From: Xanthomonas cucurbitae | GTDB taxonomy: Bacteria > Pseudomonadota > Gammaproteobacteria > Xanthomonadales > Xanthomonadaceae | Assembly (NCBI RefSeq): GCF_002939885.1 | Contig: NZ_MDED01000007.1 | Coordinates: forward strand, 62,001 to 126,000 | Length of the DNA stretch: 64,000 nucleotides | Direction of reading: 5' to 3' | Shown: positions 63,843 to 64,000 of the stretch, in pieces | How the letters are laid out: every line of letters starts with the position of its first letter | How positions within the stretch are numbered: the stretch's first letter is position 1 | The notes under the pieces: generated by a model | Told to the model about the DNA's origin: nothing | The model's input: the letters and a program-made list of their open reading frames with translations, nothing else | Databases searched by the model: none | Made by a program: the position numbers and the translations under genes

Positions 63843-64000
63843 TCAGCCAGTGTTCTGTACCCCTTGCGAGACCCCGTTGACGCAGGCGACCAGCGCGCGC
63901 AGCAATTCCTCGTCTTGCCCATCGGTGGCCCGCCAGCGCTGCAGCAGGTCCACCTGCAGCACGCTGATCGGGTCGATGTATGGGTTGCGCAGGCGGATCG
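63843..64000 (-). CDS. ppc: phosphoenolpyruvate carboxylase, C-terminal end (partial)
   Basis: The minus frame entering from the right edge reads [20 protein letters not shown], then RWRATDG, ending [12 protein letters not shown]-stop at 63843-63845. RNPYIDPIS and the QNTG terminus are hallmarks of phosphoenolpyruvate carboxylase, which makes oxaloacetate from PEP and bicarbonate. About 52 codons are inside the window; the 5' part lies beyond it. It is followed by tetR on the same strand, with the palindrome between. Confidence 0.93.
   Translation of the reverse strand, partial: IRLRNPYIDPISVLQVDLLQRWRATDGQDEELLRALVACVNGVSQGVQNTG

Overview
The window looks like Xanthomonas chromosome (Gammaproteobacteria, Lysobacterales). 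Reasons: uniformly high G+C with strong G/C at third codon positions, the lptD-surA-pdxA-rsmA-apaG-apaH block, abundant TonB-dependent receptors, a sfn/ssu organosulfur cluster, and dispersed Xanthomonas-type palindromic repeats, including a GTAG-ended palindrome. About 50 protein genes are supported. I saw no rRNA, tRNA, CRISPR array, phage or insertion sequence.

Layout. 0-5.8 kb: a LysR regulator, an SphA-like outer-membrane protein, a probable broken small gene, and two overlapping flavin hydroxylases of ubiquinone synthesis. 5.9-8.1 kb: a BtuM-like cobalamin transporter whose 3' end is shifted by a run of nine C, its ATP:cobalamin adenosyltransferase partner, and a histone-deacetylase-like amidohydrolase. 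8.2-15.3 kb: the envelope and housekeeping block lptD to apaH. 15.4-24.2 kb: an organosulfur island with sfnG facing msuE-ssuD-ssuA(broken)-ssuC-ssuB, then an SfnB-like desulfurisation oxidoreductase and the sigma-54 activator SfnR. Candidate sigma-54 promoters face outward from the long region between sfnG and msuE. 24.3-28.8 kb: folA-thyA-lgt in overlapping order, two TPM-domain proteins and LemA. 29.0-31.9 kb: divergent hmp and norR with a sigma-54 promoter and three NorR-type boxes between them.

32-39.6 kb: dgkA, an SGNH hydrolase, a sensor kinase/response regulator pair, tesA, and a YbbA/YbbP-type ABC exporter whose ATPase lacks a normal start codon. 39.9-44.1 kb: a second sulfonate/taurine-type cluster (dioxygenase, binding protein, ATPase, permease) and a DUF486 membrane protein. 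44.1-45.2 kb: a tandem array of about 4.9 copies of a 226-bp unit made from the 3' end of the adjacent gene plus a GTAG palindrome. 46-49.5 kb: a heme-uptake operon (hemP, TonB receptor, accessory gene) behind a Fur-type box. 49.5-57 kb: aldo/keto reductase, nucleoside transporter plus PfkB kinase, dusB, a YdjM-like membrane hydrolase and metK. 57.2-64 kb: a histidine acid phosphatase overlapping a large TonB receptor, an OmpA-type lipoprotein with a repeat domain, a TetR regulator with a 36-bp palindrome over its start codon, and the 3' end of ppc.

The clearest connected story is sulfur scavenging. SfnG, MsuE, SsuD, the SfnB-like enzyme and two ABC importers would release and import sulfur from sulfones and sulfonates under sigma-54/SfnR control, but the first importer's binding protein carries a nonsense codon. 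All functions are inferred from reading the sequence; no database search was run.
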